From NCBI GenBank assembly GCA_029204225.1, contig CM055094.1, forward strand, positions 30,191,427 through 30,255,426: DNA of 64,000 bases, read 5' to 3'. Below the pieces are notes generated by a model. That model was not told the DNA's origin. It did not search any database and worked only from the letters and a program-made list of their open reading frames with translations. Of this stretch, positions 10,759 through 22,832 are shown in pieces. Each line of letters begins with the position of its first letter. The stretch's first letter is position 1. The translations under genes were made by a program, and so were the position numbers. This DNA is from Diphasiastrum complanatum (lineage: Eukaryota; Streptophyta; Lycopodiopsida; Lycopodiales; Lycopodiaceae).

Positions 10759-11848
10759 TAGGAAGAAATATCGGCGACATCGTCGACATCATCGGCGTAA
10801 TGATTCGCCCAATTCAGATTCAAACACAGGTTCGGAATCTTCTAGTTCCACAAAGTTCTGGAAATGATTCATCTTCTTCATATAAAGGGAAACGATCAAA
10901 GAAACATAAGAAAAGGGGAAGGCTAGTGAACAACCACCGGTGCACAATAATGAGGTGGTTACTACGGAGTTTCGGCAGGGGAATGTTCGTCTTTGCCGTA
11001 ATTGTAATCAGGAACGACAATATATTAATGAGTGTCCCAATAGCACATGCTATTGTGCTATTTGTAATATGTATAGTCATTGGACAAATGAATGCCGAAG
11101 ACTGCAAGTTGTGAGAACCACAGGGGCATTTACAGTGCAGACGCAACAACAGCAGCCACCACAGCCACAGATGCAACAACAGCCAGCACTTTATCTGCAA
11201 GGACAACAGATGATGCAAGGCCAGATGCAACAACGACCTTTTCAGCGGCAAATACGATATCGTCAGGATTTGTCGGAGGATGTCTGTAATTTCTGTAGTC
11301 AGCTCGAGCATCGTTATTTTAATTGTGTGATGTACCATCGCCAGTGCGTTGGGAATTTGGAGCGTGGATTACCCCCACCTCGGCTTAATAATCGGTTTAA
11401 TGATCAAAATTTGATGCGGAACCAACAGCCGAATCAAGGAGGGGTGCATGGTCCGGAACAGCAAGCACCAGTGCAAGTTGTGACAGCGGAGGGACCATCA
11501 ATGACGGATGTGCAAGTTGTTACTCGACACAAGGACAAAGGGAAGGCAGTAAGGCAGGAGGTATATGATGAAGATGTGGGGCCGAGTACAAGCCGAATAT
11601 CAAATACGGATGTCGGTCAGATGGCCAAGGTTACACAAGAGGTGATGAATCAACTACAGCAGTCTCAGGGACCAAATTCCTCCCGGGAAATAGTTGATGT
11701 TGTCGCTGACCAAATTGCCAATTATGTGAGCAAGTATAAATTTCAGGTTACAGTTGGTCAATTAATTCAGATTGCACTTACTTGGCAGAATCTATACGCG
11801 CTAAGTTGTCTAGGTGTAAGCTATCGGAAGGCCTTTCCGCATCAGTGA
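10759..11848 (+). pseudogene. Gypsy gag, C-terminal part with three zinc knuckles
   Basis: After the LTR, basic Arg/His-rich sequence leads to knuckle 1 CRNCNQERQYINEC (the His position is Tyr, degenerate), knuckle 2 CAICNMYSHWTNEC and knuckle 3 CNFCSQLEHRYFNC, both CX2CX4HX4C. A Gln-rich linker (QQQQPPQPQMQQQP) lies between knuckles 2 and 3. The open frame covers 10940-11848. The knuckles would bind the packaged RNA. Confidence 0.75.
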
Positions 11849-12038
11849 ATGCCGTCGTGCAAACTACGGAGGAAGATATTGTTCCAACATTGGAGATTAA
11901 TATTCAGGGTATGGACATTAGTGGTGTCCAGATTGATGGCGGAACAGGAGTAAACATCATTTCTGAAGACACATACAATAAATTAAACAACATACCCTTA
12001 TAAAAGAGCCAATTAGTCATTCGTATGGCTAATCATAC
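11782..12038 (+). pseudogene. Gypsy aspartic protease, N-terminal half
   Basis: Reads EINIQGMDISGVQIDGGTGV then NIISEDTYNKL. The D-G-G-T/S-G active-site loop typical of gypsy proteases is present. A stop (TAA at 12001) follows. The frame continues as MANHT to the second solo LTR and resumes after 13010 as RDSPVGQ. Confidence 0.75.
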
Positions 12039-13005
12039 TGCTGCAAATTGGGATGGCCTAGAGCATGTAAAAAACACAATTCTAGACAACAAAGTTTAGC
12101 GGAAGCTTGAGGATCTTGGATCTGATAAGCCCACAAGTTGCCTCGAGGCTTAAAAGACCACATGCAATTAACATGCATTGACATGCAAGAACGTTTAAGC
12201 AACATGCAAGCTCATGCAACAACATGCAAGAGCATGCACTGACCATGCACTGGAAAAATCAGATTCAGATTGACTTCTAATTGCTTCTACTGATACTGCC
12301 TATGCAATAGAAACCTTATGCAATTGATCTCATCTAATTCTGACAATTCATTAAGAAGAAATGAAGGATCAAGCAAATCTGGACCAGCGCCCTCCTACAA
12401 ATGGTTGATTGCTGTCCTGGCTCAGATCTGCTCCGAATTCGAAGTGGGAATGATCTGACTAGTAGCGCCCTCCCCCAACCAACAGATTGCAACTGTCCTC
12501 ATCGAATTCTGATGAGGGAAGCGGAAGAAACTAGCAAAAGATCAGATCAGATCCTACTGCGACCACCTGCCAAAATCAGATCATGAAGCCAAAGAAAATT
12601 GATGAAGATGGAAGATGATTCCAATCAACACGCTTCTCCAACTCGTGGAGGCTCTATTCAATAGAAATGATGTAGGTACAAAGCATGGCCTGCTATTGCC
12701 AAGTGTCCAAGGTATGTGGCAATTTGCATGCCTATTTGCATGTGTCTAATTCGTCATGCATGCATCTTGCATGTTGCATGCAAACTAGGATATGTGGCAA
12801 ACTAACTTTCTTCCCCCCCATGTACATGTGCATGGGGGTCTACCAAACTTAAGTGGACAAGTGGCATCATCATGCAAGAAGGCCCTCCATGAGTTTGTAC
12901 TAAAAAAAAAAAAATTGCCTAAGTTCATTTGGGCCTTAAAAACTTTGGCCCCAAATAAACCCATGTGCTATGTTTTATTTATTTAACTAGGTTTATATTT
13001 CAACA
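12039..13005 (-). mobile_element. Solo LTR, minus orientation (TSD CATAC)
   Basis: On the minus strand it begins TGTTGAAATATAAACC (13005 downward) and ends TTTGCAGCA (12039). CATAC flanks both sides (12034-12038, 13006-13010). It splits the gypsy protease. No internal region or partner LTR was found; its family is unidentified. Confidence 0.82.
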
Positions 13006-13010
13006 CATAC

Positions 13011-13757
13011 AAGGGACTCTCCAGTGGGGCAATAAATTCAGAAGGTCCTAGTGACTATTAAGGGGTTGAAATTTTTGCTGAATTTTGTGGTTCTAAGATT
13101 ACCCAAAGGGATGAATGTTTACCCAGTCCTATCAGGAAGACCTTGGTTCAGAGCTGCCAAAGCTATACACGACTGGGCAACCGGTATTGTGATTATTCCC
13201 ACGGAAGGGAAGAAAATTCAATTACAAACACACCATGGGCGACTTGATTCAGCGCTGCAGCCGGTGGGTGTGGAAACGGTTGAAGAATTACTGTTTCAAC
13301 CAATGTCGGAGGAATCTAAGGAAGATCTCCATCTGACAAGTTTGTTTCCTGACTACATACCGGTTGGGGAAGCCCATTTATCCACGGTAATTAATTTGAT
13401 TGTTGTTGAAGGGATTGAAGTTGTTCAATTGAATCAAAGCATGCCGACAGAGTCAGGGCGGAGATTGAAAAACTGGTAAAGGTGGGCTTTATATATGCTA
13501 TTGACTACACACCTTGGTTAAGCCCTGTAGTGATTGTACCAAATGGTAACCTCTGAGTTTGCGTGGATATCCGAAAACTAAATTCATTTACTATAAAACA
13601 TCATTTCCCGTTGCCGCTCACTGAACAAATTTTAGACGAAGTCGCGGGTCACGAGTTGTATAGCTTTCTCGATGGATTTAGTGGCTACAATCATATTCAG
13701 ATAGCCGAGAAGGACAGAGAAAAAACCGCATGTCACGGAATGGGGAGCATACGCTTA
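13011..13757 (+). pseudogene. Gypsy protease C-terminus and reverse transcriptase start
   Basis: KGLKFLLNFVVLRLPKGMNV then YPVLSGRPWFRAAKAIHDW is the end of the gypsy protease region. From about 13440 the RT follows: DRVRAEIEKLVKVGFIYAI, PWLSPVVIVP, then DIRKLNSFTIKHHFPLPLTE and YSFLDGFSGYNHIQIAEKDR. Stops at 13477-13479 and 13555-13557 and a frameshift before 13735 disrupt it. The RT continues at 18467. Confidence 0.8.
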
Positions 13758-13758
13758 T

Positions 13759-14246
13759 TGTTGGAATGTAATTGGAATTGCTTACATTACCACAGGTTAC
13801 TTTGACCCAAAAGGTCGAGAGTTGTGTAACCATGGTCATTTATTATATTAGGCCTACTAAACTTAGAGTTAGCTAAGTTAGTATGAAATTAACTTGGTAG
13901 GAACTCATGGGTCCACTAGGCCTAATTGTGACATTAAGTACCCCAACTTGACATATGAGAGGTACCTTATTCTTTTTATTCTTTCTATGTAACTTATAGA
14001 AAGTTGGATAGTCAATAGTCAAGTAGTTGGATAGCCAATAGTCATGAAGTTAGATAGTCATCTTGGACTATATATATGTGTGCATCCCATTTGTATGAGA
14101 CACTTTTGTAAGCAATACTGACTATTCTCCTTGGCTGTCCACGAGTTTTTACAAGAGGGTTTCTAGCCATCTCTCTCTTTCTTTTGAGAATGCTCTGTGT
14201 GATTGAATACTTAAGATTCTAAATCCTTAGGCTTCTATTTCCTACA
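13759..14246 (+). repeat. Full-length LTR (488 bp) of the 4.7-kb element
   Basis: TGTTGGAATGTAATTGG ... TTCTATTTCCTACA. An equally long copy lies inverted at 46796-47283 with only a few substitutions. TATA-like ACTATATATATG near 14070. It contains the GGTTACTTTGACCC motif at 13795 shared with the copia LTR at 23344. Confidence 0.85.
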
Positions 14247-14631
14247 GAAACTTAACCGCAACAATGTCGCTTTTGCTAATTAATTATAAAAATATTATTT
14301 TCATGAGTTATGAATCTTTGTCAGGACAACTATAGCACTGAACGTCTTTGACATACATATCTAATCTATCATTCTTGATAAATATGGTAGCTGTTCGTAG
14401 AAAGGCACGTAGAAAAGTAGTTGTGCTGCAATCTCGTAGGAAAACAGTTGATGAGCTTTGCGATACACGAGTTTCACAAAATAATAGAAAAATAATAGAA
14501 TTTGCATGTAGAAAAACAGTCGAAATGGATAGGGATTTGTATGTTGTATGCAACTGCAAGAAACACAATTGTGCTTTTTTGCAATAACGTCACTTTTGCC
14601 AATTAATTATAGAAATATTAGATTCATGAGT
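14247..14631 (+). repeat. 385-bp unit with degenerate TAGAAAAACAGT-like repeats
   Basis: Follows the LTR directly, both here and in the inverted copy (46411-46795). Inside are several variants of CGTAGAAAAACAGT / CGTAGGAAAACAGT. Both strands are open for about 80 codons, but the peptides look like translated repeats, not a known protein. It ends beside the palindrome CAGGACAGCTGTCCTG (14632-14647). Confidence 0.7.
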
Positions 14632-14849
14632 CAGGACAGCTGTCCTGGCTCAGAATCTAATTATAGAAAGTTGGATAGTCAATAGTCAAGTAGTTGGAAA
14701 TCCAATAGTCAAGTAGTTGGATAGCCAATAGTCATGAAGTTAGATAGTCATCTTGGACTATATATATGTGTGCATCCCATTTGTATAAGACACTTTTGTA
14801 AGCAATATTGACTATTGTCCTTGACTGTCCACAAGTTTCTACAAGAGAG

Positions 14850-15046
14850 CAAGGTTACACCCCGATTTGAACCGGCCGATTCGAACCGATTTTTTCCAGT
14901 TCGAACCGGCGGGCCAAGTTCGAATCGGAAAACGGTTCGTTTTGGGGTTTTTTTTTCTTTTTTTTTGCCCTAAATCCGGTTCGAACCGGGTCCGAATGGT
15001 TCGAACAGTTCGAACTGTGTTCGAACCGCGGTTCAATGCAACTATG
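14850..15046. mobile_element. Foldback MITE 4 (GGTTCGAACC word) inside the LTR
   Basis: Starts CAAGGTTACA, ends GCAACTATG. Flanks CAAGAGAG (14842-14849) and CAAGAGGG (15047-15054) differ at one base. The uninserted LTR copy at 14150 reads ACAAGAGGGTTTCTAG, so the empty site is known. Its arms repeat GGTTCGAACC/TTCGAACCGG around a T-tract. Confidence 0.85.
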
Positions 15047-15141
15047 CAAGAGGGTTTCTAGCCATCTCTCTCTTTCTTTTGAGAATGCTTTGTGTGATTG
15101 AATAGTTAAGATCCTGGATCCTTAGGCTTCTATTTCCTACA

Positions 15142-15153
15142 TGGTATCAGAGC
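15142..15153 (+). promoter_or_regulatory. Copia primer-binding site
   Basis: TGGTATCAGAGC directly after the LTR end CCTACA, complementary to the 3' end of initiator tRNA-Met as in plant copia elements. Confidence 0.85.
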
Positions 15154-17430
15154 CTTTAGGTGATCATTTTGCTTGCAGGAGGGCACCCAATAGGAAGCTA
15201 TCTTCTTCCCCTTGCAGAAAATCATCAAACTGCTGATTTTTGCAAGAGAAGAATCTGTTCATCTTCTTATAGCTTTTTGGCAGGAAATTGCAGGGCACCT
15301 TCACCTATTTGAGAGCTAGCAGTAGGGCGCCCATGCTCAAACCAATTGCATGTGATCTTGACTCAATTACATGCTGAAAATTTCAGATTTACTTCTTAAA
15401 TGAAGATACATGTGATTTGGACACATTTCTTGCTGAAATTTCCCTGTTGGTGAGCTTGGAGTAAGGCGCTACCATCAGCTCTATATGCACATAGTGTGCA
15501 CTCTTTTTAGCCACAAATTTTTGGTTTTGGTTTTGGCTTCATTCGAAGTCTACCTATTTGTGAGCATTCTGTTTTTTGTGCAAAAATCAGCCACCTATTT
15601 CATTACTTGTTAAGCAAATTGCATGTGGAGTATTGCAATCTATTGTGTTCATAATTTCAGCTTTGAGGTTGCTGCCCTTTCAGTAGATTTTGTCTTGGAA
15701 AGTCTATTTCCTGAAACTATTCCACATGATGGCTGATTCTAGACTAAAGAACAAAAGAGATGGGAGTAATCATGTACATCCACACTATAAAGGTATGAAT
15801 AAGACTACTACATAAAATAAATGTGTGTTACCTTGTATGTAGTCTTGTTGTAGTACATTAAAATGGACTTTACTTTTTCATTTTAAACATGGAATTTCAT
15901 GGTACCTTTATCGATGATACGGTGAGCATTGTTATCACCTAGATGCACATATTTGTGGTGACATTCTATTGATATTGCTGGAACCACTCCCTGTGAAAGG
16001 TCATGTACTATGTAGCTCTATAGTCTAGGTACCATGAAGGCAAATTGATCATCCTCAATCTTTGTTGCTTTTGTTGCCTCTACGATATTCACTTGTTATT
16101 GATCTACATGCTTCTACTATTGTTTCTCGTAGTTCTACAATCCTAAATATCATGGTTAATATTCAGGATTATAAAACTTGTAGTATTTGCAAAACTTCTT
16201 GGTCTTTGTGGATGATGCTTGCTATTCATTCATTGTTGATTCTGATGGTTTTTCTTTTGAGTCTTCTTCTTGTTCTGCTTCTTGACACATTTCTTTGAGA
16301 ATAAGGCTTGAGTGTTTGTACTGGTATTGGTTGTTAAAATTCTATTTAGTTTAAAGTTCTATTTCAAATGCTAGACAATTTGAGCCATCTCTAGTTTTAG
16401 GAGAATATTGGCTCCAATTGTTCTCAAATGAATGGTGGTACAAACTGTACCTATACCCAAGTATAGACTGTACCTTGCAAAGTACAAAACTTTGGATTAG
16501 ATAACTCATTTCATATTAAAATGAATTCACCTTTGTAGTGCTTAGGAAGTCAATGATGCACCAAACCCAAAATAGCGAGATTTGGAGACCCATTGGATGA
16601 TCTACACCAATTATGGCAAAGGGAAAAAGTGGTATCATTCTGTGAAGCTTATTATTCTTGAAGATATGCATTAGAATTACACTCTACATCAAGCTTTTAA
16701 GCTACAATAAGTGTCAAAATCATTCCAATATGGCAAATATGGGCGAATTCATGTTTGAAGAGGCAAGCAAGTTGGATGACATCTCCAACTATGGTGTTTG
16801 GAGATATGGATAAATATTATACTAATTGGTAAAACGTTGATGGAAGTAGACTATTCGTGCCTTTGAAAAGCATGCAAAACAAGCACCCACAATCATTAAG
16901 CTAGTAGTCAATGACCATGCCATAATCACATATTTGAAGCAATGACACCCAAACAAGCATGGGATTCACTTCAGCCATAGTATGAGACTATGAATTCTTC
17001 TCACATTTTGTTTTTGTGCACTAAGTTGACTAGCATATTAGTTGGACAAAAGTGAGATAGTTGATGCATTTCTCACTCATATCAAGCAATTGCAAGATGA
17101 GATCCATGTAGTGGGTAAGGAAATTCAAGATGTGGGACTCGTACAAACAACAACTAGTGGTGTCTGTGAAGGCTATCAAACATATATGCATGAAATAGCC
17201 TCTAAGGTGAGATTACTTGCATTTGAATAAATTCTAATATAAGAGGAGCAACAATGAGAATTGTAGCGTCTTGTCATAAGCCATAAGTAGAGCAACTATC
17301 ATTGGAAAAAAGCAAATGGCATTATAAGAAGGTAGAAGAAGGCCCAATTAGCAATGATGATTGAGATGGGGACATAGAAAATGCTTTAATTTTTAAAAGC
17401 TCGGCTAACAAGATGGAGATGAGAATATTA
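15154..17430 (+). pseudogene. Decayed copia internal region (leader and gag remnants)
   Basis: The leader carries GGGCACCC/GGGCGCCC words (15181, 15325). Most of 15.5-17.0 kb is broken by stops. At 17042-17230 the frame DAFLTHIKQLQDEIHVVGKE resembles the UBN2 region of copia gag. No protease, integrase or RT was seen. Confidence 0.6.
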
Positions 17431-18233
17431 GAGATTATACAGTGGACTGGTCAGCATGTGAAGTCAGGCGAGGCCAATCGAGCAACAAAGACTGGAATTG
17501 GAAGGAAGAAACTCATCTTGAGAAGGAAAGTAGATCAAATGACAAAAAGAACGGATGGCGAGGGAGGCCAATGAGCCTGGAGTGGTGGGGGCAGTGTCTT
17601 AGGGAAAAAAGCTGTAAGGATATGGATAGGAAAAGGCGAAGGTCCAAGAGCAAAGAAAGCAATAGGGGATGGTGGAAAGAAGATCCCAGCTGTGAAATAA
17701 GTGGAGAGAAGAGCAAAGAGTGGAAGAAAGGAGAGGCAATCAAAGAGCAGACGCAAGAAATTCGAGAATGGTGGAGGGAAGACTACAGTGCAGAGCTCAG
17801 CAAAAAAGTAAAGAATCCAAGAAGTTGGATAAATCACATAAGGATTCTCGCATCAATAGGATGAGCAGAAATTCCTGGAGCTTTGATTTAAGTGGAGATC
17901 TGTACCAGCAAGGCAGAGGAGCTCATGACAGACAGCATGAGAGTTCAAGAACCAAAGAATGGAGTGGATTTGTTGAGTTGGAACAGAAGCCGGGATTCTG
18001 CAAGGATAGAGTTCAGTGGAGAAATTACTGGCCACATCAAAGATGCCAGGCTGCAGCAAGGACGGCGAGAACGCTCCCATAGCAGGGACTGGTGGAGTGG
18101 AGATGTTTCGGGCAGAGCTCTGAGCAGCACATCGAGCATGAGAGGCACTGTGTGCTATGTTGCTCCAGAGTATGGAGGTGGAGGCATTCTTACTGAAAAG
18201 AGTGATGTATATAGCTTTGGAGTGCTGATGCTC
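17430..18233 (+). pseudogene. Captured receptor-like Ser/Thr kinase fragment
   Basis: One frame carries a Lys/Glu/Trp-rich stretch (SLEWWGQCLREKSC, REWWREDYSAELSKK), then, after two in-frame stops near 17862 and 17898, [35 protein letters not shown] and [13 protein letters not shown]. The latter are kinase subdomains VIII-IX (APE and DVYSFGV). The basic WW-rich insert before them is typical of a small plant RLK group that, from memory, includes Arabidopsis At2g45590. N-lobe and C-lobe are missing. The exon-only look suggests capture from a cDNA. It ends at LK, where the truncated LTR begins. Confidence 0.8.
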
Positions 18234-18466
18234 AAGTAGTTGGAAAGCCAATAGTCAAGTAGTTGGATAGCCAATAGTCATGAAGTTAGATAGTCATCTT
18301 GGACTATATAAATGTGTGCATCCCATTTTTAAGCAATACTGACTATTCTCCTTGGCTGTCCACGAGTTTCTACAAGAGGGTTTCTAGCCATCTCTCTCTT
18401 TCTTTTGAGAATGCTTTGTGTGATTGAATGTTAAGGTCCTGGATCCTTAGGCTTCTATTTCCTACA

Positions 18467-19450
18467 CTTATAAGGTGATGCCATTCGGATTGAAAAATTC
18501 GCCAGCGGCTTTTCAGAAGGTAATGACAAAAGCGTTCTATGATTATTTGGACAGATTTATGAAAATCTTTCTGGATGATTTTTGCCTGTACGGGGAGGCT
18601 AATGATCACTTGGATTATTTAGCAAAATGCTTTCAAAGATTTTATGAGTTTGGCATCAGTTTGAATCCGGATAAATGTACTTTTTGTGTGCGACGAGGAG
18701 TCCTATTAGGACAAATTATTTCGATTGAAGTCATCAAGAACATGAGATAACCAAAAACCGCGAAAGAGATGCAAACGTTTTTAGGCATGACGGGATATCA
18801 CCGCCGCTATATCTTTGCGTACGCAGACAAAACCCATATCTTGTATGAGGTTCTGAAGAAGGGGGCCATTTACAAAGTTACCATTAAGCGGTATAAGGCG
18901 TTCCGGGATTTAATAGATGCCTTGATCAATGCACCAATTCTGCGACCGCCGGACTGGAGTAAATCGTTCCATGTACATGCAGACGCATCCCAGATTGTTG
19001 TTGGCTGTGTTTTAGCACAACCTGGCGAGGAGAAGGGGTATGATCACCCGATATACTATGCGAGTAAGCAACTCACGCCGGCAGAGAAGAATTACTAAAC
19101 CACAGAACGAGAAGTGCTGAGCTTAATTTTTGCTCTTCGCAAATTTCGACACTTTTTACTAGATAATAAATTTGTAGTGTATATGGATCATCAGTCGTTG
19201 CTATACTTGATTCATAAACCAACAATTGCTGGTAGAATAGCACAGTGGATGATATTATTTCAGGAATTTGAGTTCGATGTTCGGATTCGACTAGGCAGAG
19301 TTCATACAGTGGCCGATCAGTTATCTCGTATTGAAACGGGAGATGTTGAGGAGGGCGTTGACGAAATGGCCGAAGTTTTTGCATGTAATCTACATGGAAA
19401 TTTACTGATATATACATCACATAGAATTATTTATAAACTCTTACTTGCTT
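18467..19450 (+). pseudogene. Gypsy RT palm and RNase H, distal part
   Basis: Resumes the interrupted RT: KVMPFGLKNSPAAFQKVMTK, then the catalytic box FLDDF (a variant of YxDD), CTFCVRRGVLLG. After a stop near 18748: MQTFLGMTGYHRRYIFAYAD, HVHADASQIVVGCVLAQPG (RNase H start), YYASKQLTPAEKNY, stop, TEREVLSLIFALRKFRHFLL, MDHQSLLYL and VADQLSR. Coding ends near 19390; integrase is absent. Confidence 0.82.
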
Positions 19451-20072
19451 GAGATGGGCACCCTAGGGGTGATAGGCAACAAGCAACGCCTATGACAAAT
19501 CGTAAACATCAAAATGAGACTTCAAATACTAAATGTTCAATGTACATGCGTTCTTAGTGAATGATTCACAAAAGATTATCCTTATTGTGATGGTCATTAA
19601 AATTTGTAGCCAAGATGGACATTCAAGAAATGTCATCACTGTAGTAAATGTACCACATGAATAGTTTGCTCAAAGGTTCAATAAGTCTTTTAAGTCGGAA
19701 GAAAAGCTACCAAAAAGTTACTTGATTGAGGATCCACATGTGTACATCAAATATACAACCTGTGTATATGATCATAGATTATAGAAAACCTATGTATATC
19801 ATCTATGATAATTTCTTAAAGAATACTTTACAAATTGCATTTTGGGGTTCTTGAGACTTGTCAAATTTTATCATTTTGGCTAGATGCTAGTCAAGACACT
19901 AAAAAAGAAGTTTTATGCTTTGTAGAAAAAAAACTCCTAATTAAACAAAAGCTTCTCTAACGGAAATACCTTCACTCCAAAGGTGAAGAGAAACCCTTAA
20001 TATGATATGAACACAATATACAAAGAAACAAACTACTACATAACATTAGAGCAAAGAAGAAAAAGTTAGGAC
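19451..20072. other. Intron 2, proximal part, unrecognised
   Basis: AT-rich sequence between the truncated gypsy element and exon 2; nothing identified. Confidence 0.45.
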
Positions 20073-20135
20073 CTTCTCTTTTTCTTTCTTCGATAACAAA
20101 GACGTTTGTTTGAAAAATTCTTGCTCCTGTGCAAA
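20073..20135 (-). CDS. CIR1-like gene, exon 2 (63-nt microexon)
   Basis: A pyrimidine-rich acceptor ending TTTTTGGCAG (last base 20136) precedes 21 codons reading FAQEQEFFKQTSLLSKKEKE plus a final K. This is the charged helix that follows the Cir_N segment in plant homologues. It ends at a weak GT donor (GTCCTA, 20072). Both phases are 0, matching exons 1 and 3. The exon sits between a 16.3-kb and a 14.3-kb intron. It was located by expected protein content and confirmed by splice sites and phase. Confidence 0.85.
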
Positions 20136-20384
20136 CTGCCAAAAACACCAAAAGTTAATAGACAATACAAATTTGTCACCATGACCGATGTTGTATTAAA
20201 GCTACTAAGTGAAATTCCTAAAACCATCAAAAGGGACAATAATCAAGATGAAGCTTGACAAATTCAGATACTATTTTTCACCAACCATACATTAGCTTGT
20301 AAAACATAATCAAAACTCACGTTTCTAAATTGCTTAGGTAAAACCTAGCTCTAATTATGAGCACAATGATAAAATTTGATATCA

Positions 20385-20640
20385 ATGAAGTATAAAAGAC
20401 TATAAATGACACTCAAGTAACAATCTCCCACAAAGAATGGCAAATGACATCGCATATAATTAGTGGCTCAAGCCCTAAAAGCAAAAGCAATGAGGTCACC
20501 CATGAAAAGCTCAAGCAATATAAGAAACTCAACAGTAAGTTGTCTCTAGTCCCACAAAATGCTCTACAATGACAGCTTCTAGAGAAGATAAGTGTTAAGA
20601 TCGCCAAGTGAAGATCTTCTAGATCTTGTTGCATGTGCCA
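20385..20640 (+). repeat. Dispersed repeat, copy 1 (copy 2 at 34540-34765)
   Basis: Shares ordered blocks such as GGCAAATGACATC, CATATAAT and GAGCTCAAGC with 34540-34765 in the same orientation, clearly diverged. Family unknown. The surrounding intron 1 sequence 20136-22364 holds nothing else recognisable. Confidence 0.6.
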
Positions 20641-22364
20641 AAAGGACTACTGTGGAGCCAAACCGTGACTAAATACAAGAGAGGAGAGTACTCAAAGATA
20701 CAATGATTTTTCAATTGTTTATCTTTGCTCTGGAGTACAATCTCAGGCTTGAAAAGTACACTAAGCGATAAATTTCCCAATCGGGTTTTAGTCTCTCCAA
20801 ATTAGTAACATCACCTTCATTTTACATGAAACACTAGGTGAATTATCACCTAACATTGGAGATCAAAGCTAAAAGGTTAAACAAGCAATTATAGACCAAA
20901 ATCATCCACAATTTCTCGTAGATAATTTATAAATGCTTCTTGATACAAATACTCTTAGAACATCCAAAATTCTAAGGCATAACAATTCAACCCATTAGAA
21001 TCTCTAGGAGATCCATCAAGATCCAAATGATTGTAACTCACTCTTCAGTACCCCAAATACTCTCTTGAGCTGAATGCCCCTATTTCTAGCATCTCATGCA
21101 AGAAAGTAGCAATCATCCAATCTCCATAGATTTATTTGTCTCCCTAACAACCGGAGATTTAGGCTGAAACTTGTACATAAGCACTTATAGACTACAATCT
21201 ATAGTAGAGTACCATCTAGTGTCCACTAAAATAAGCAACCTCTCCATAAGTAAAATAATTTTCATTATGAGAATGCCTGTGAGACACGTGTTCGCAATAA
21301 AACACTGGAGTAAAGAGAATTAGATTTTCCAAATCACTGATCTAAATTCTCAGCTCATTCAAAAGATCAAGAATTACTCACTATTCTTAAAAATTCTCAC
21401 ATTTCTTTATAATCCTATCCAGCAGGCATCAGAATCCACATGTAGTGATTTATAGAAAAAATGCATTTTTTACGTAAACTGCCTAACTGAATTGGAAAAT
21501 CGTTTTTGAACTACATTTTACGAAAATTGTATTCAAGCGTGAAATTGTACTGATCAAACCACTGTAACACTTAGTACCATGTTCCCAAACATGCTAAGTA
21601 ACTCAAAAATGACTTTTTCGCAGAGGACATGCACACTACTACTTAACTTTCCTAAATGCAATCAAAACATTTCGAAAAAATTTGCAAATTTTGAACTAAA
21701 AATTGCCAAAACTTCCAAGCTAAGTATGGCTAGCTTTGACGATCATAACTTTGGCTATAGAGCACCAAATTGGACATTGGAAAGCATTGTAGAGGGAGAG
21801 TGAGTTAGCAAGATGCTTGCCACGTCACCCTACCACCTAGGCTTCACACATGCAAATTGTTGAGGACCAAATCCACTGTAAGAGGGCAAACTTTTCGAGG
21901 AAACTCAAAAATCACATCTTCGCATGCCATCAAATAGAGGTTACAAGCACTCTATTAAATCAGAAAGAAATTGAAGCTTATATGAGGCTCAGATCCATCG
22001 AAAAATGGCTTTTAGGAGGGCGCCTACAAGGGGAATTTGGGTGGATTGTTGCCTAAGCCCAAATTGGGAGTATGAGGGCTCCAATCAGAGATAATGTCAC
22101 CTATCTCTCAGACTGTATACAGGTTCATAAGCATAAGGTATTGTATAAATGCCCGATAATCATCAAAAATACACTAATTTTTAAGGTTTTGGGACCTTAA
22201 CAGTGACCATTGCCTACCAAACTTGTTCACATCCTCTGAACAGCTTCATTGCACCTCTGAGAATGTGCATGCAAAGTTTTGTGCAAAGATATTGACTCAA
22301 ACTCCCAAAGATGTAAAAAAACCATCAAAAAACCTTGTTTTTTGACAATTTTTGACTTTTTCGG

Positions 22365-22761
22365 CATGTTCTGAATCAACGTTTTATAGTACATTTCGAA
22401 TCGCCTTTTCGAATCGTGTTTGAATCGAGAAAGAATTGGCTTCTCCAGGTTTGAACCGGCGAACGGTTTTAGGGTATTCCCCCCCCCCCCCTCCCCCTCC
22501 CTTAGTTTCTACCCTTCGATTATGTCAAAAACAAGTGCTTTCTTAGTGTTAATGGGTAACATGTACATTAATTTAGGGTTCTTGATCCATCTGTTGCCCG
22601 CAGTTTTAGCTATGATCTATCTGATATCATTTGTGACATTAGCTAGTAACTACCAACTTCCATACATGACTAGAAAGATTGATCATTGTTACTCGTCACT
22701 CAAAACATTAATGTCAATTATACTAATTACAATGTACAATGAAACACTCGAACAAACCCTG

Positions 22762-22832
<71 letters not shown>

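Larger units (their letters stand above)
13759..18466 (+). mobile_element. Non-autonomous copia-like LTR element with captured kinase (TSD CTTAT)
   Basis: Inserted in the gypsy RT with a perfect CTTAT duplication (13754-13758, 18467-18471). Order: full 488-bp LTR (13759-14246), a 385-bp repeat unit (14247-14631), a partial second LTR (about 14665-15141) carrying its own MITE, primer site TGGTATCAGAGC (15142), internal region with gag remnants, a receptor-kinase fragment, and a 5'-truncated 3' LTR (about 18234-18466). It cannot transpose alone. Confidence 0.85.
7787..19450 (+). mobile_element. Decayed Ty3/gypsy retrotransposon, host of three nested insertions
   Basis: Order: probable 5' LTR (7787-8517), gag, CCHC knuckles, protease, RT, RNase H. 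It is interrupted at 9245-10753, 12039-13005 and 13759-18466. Removing each insert with one copy of its 5-bp duplication restores continuous coding across the site. It contains stops and frameshifts; no integrase or 3' LTR is recognisable before about 19450. It lies in intron 2 of the CIR1-like gene, opposite in orientation. Confidence 0.85.
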
